Source: Apodemus sylvaticus
Lineage: Eukaryota > Chordata > Mammalia > Rodentia > Muridae
Length of the DNA stretch: 64,000 nucleotides
Assembly: GCF_947179515.1 (NCBI RefSeq)
Contig: NC_067492.1
Span: 12,793,513 to 12,857,512 of the forward strand
Reading direction: 5' to 3'
Both the position numbers and the translations under genes were made by a program. Under the pieces are notes generated by a model. That model was not told the origin of the DNA. It ran no database searches and was given only the letters and a program-made list of their open reading frames with translations. Positions 63,719 to 64,000 of the stretch are shown in pieces; within the stretch, counting starts at the first letter, position 1; each line of letters starts with the position of its first letter.

Positions 63719-64000
63719 CATTTATGCTTTTTAAAATAATCTTTTTCTGTATTTTTAAAATCACACCATGTGAGGGAAGAAACAAATGTTCTTGGTGTGG
63801 CACAGCTAAGTCCTTGAAGTGTGTTTGTATTTTTCTCCTTTTTCCCCTCCTGTTTTTAAGTTAAAAACATTAAGCTAAAATTTAAATTAAATGGCCACCA
63901 CCAGTCTCTATATTGGTCTTCCAATCTTGGCTGTTTAATTTTAGTTAATTTTAGCTAAATTAAAAGTTAAAACTAATTCATGTATGTTATAAATATTCCA
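63719..64000. other. AT-rich intronic end of window
   Basis: TTAA-rich sequence with no repeat recognised. Confidence 0.35.

Larger units (their letters stand above)
55897..64000 (+). other. Cdyl2: Cdyl2 intron 2 (5' part)
   Basis: The coding match stops at the donor, and no sequence encoding the next part of the protein (SALTNGGLNLHSPVKRK) was found up to the window end, so exon 3 lies further on. If the intron were retained, the frame would run to a stop at 56,019-56,021 after a Leu/Trp/Phe-rich tail. Confidence 0.85.

Noticed and set aside
1..64000. CpG island or Cdyl2 promoter in the window
   Set aside because: No CpG-dense segment outside the short TG/CG microsatellites, and the first-exon sequence was not found.

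Overview
The window is a piece of a murid rodent genome and lies almost entirely inside introns of one gene. The only protein-coding exon I can support is at 55,314-55,896 on the + strand. It encodes the chromodomain and basic linker of Cdyl2 (chromodomain Y-like 2) and has a clean AG acceptor and GT donor. Everything before it is Cdyl2 intron 1 and everything after it is intron 2. Exon 1 (which in the known gene carries only the first eight codons), the later exons (crotonase-like domain), the promoter and any CpG island are outside the window. The host is a murid because the interspersed repeats are B1, B2, B3 and B4 SINEs, a URR1-type hAT and rodent MaLR/ERV LTRs. The 3' end of the young L1 at 60.9-62.1 kb looks like the rat rather than the mouse consensus as I remember it, so Rattus is my best guess. 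No young ID SINE was seen, so another murid is not excluded.

Layout. 0-14 kb: SINEs interspersed with antisense ancient L1 blocks, including a three-level nest at 10.9-13.4 kb (old L1, then a B3 SINE, then an L1 fragment inverted by twin priming). 14-16.6 kb: what looks like a complete, non-coding MaLR-type LTR retrotransposon in antisense, with a 33-bp minisatellite grown inside one LTR. 17-21.2 kb: an AT-rich antisense L1 block, then a second MaLR-type LTR carrying a 27-bp minisatellite. 21-36 kb: mostly unassigned intronic DNA with B2/B3/B4 and MIR SINEs, a 330-bp TG tract, ERV-like LTRs and a 57-bp triplication. 36-49 kb: LTRs, old L1s and many TG/TATG arrays. 49-55 kb: MIRs, ERVL/MT-type LTRs and unassigned sequence that may hold regulatory elements. 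55.3-55.9 kb: the exon. 56-64 kb: SINEs next to the exon, about 4 kb of repeat-poor DNA, a 5'-truncated young L1 with perfect target-site duplications, and SINE/TG-rich sequence.

There is no operon, phage, CRISPR array, RNA gene or new multi-gene system here. The non-routine signals are structural: minisatellite expansion inside several LTRs, nested insertions that give relative ages, a duplicated block flanked by two different dinucleotide arrays, and a few repeat-free stretches with clustered transcription-factor-like motifs. Repeat family names and edges come from reading against remembered consensus sequences. They are approximate and would be settled by RepeatMasker with a rodent library.
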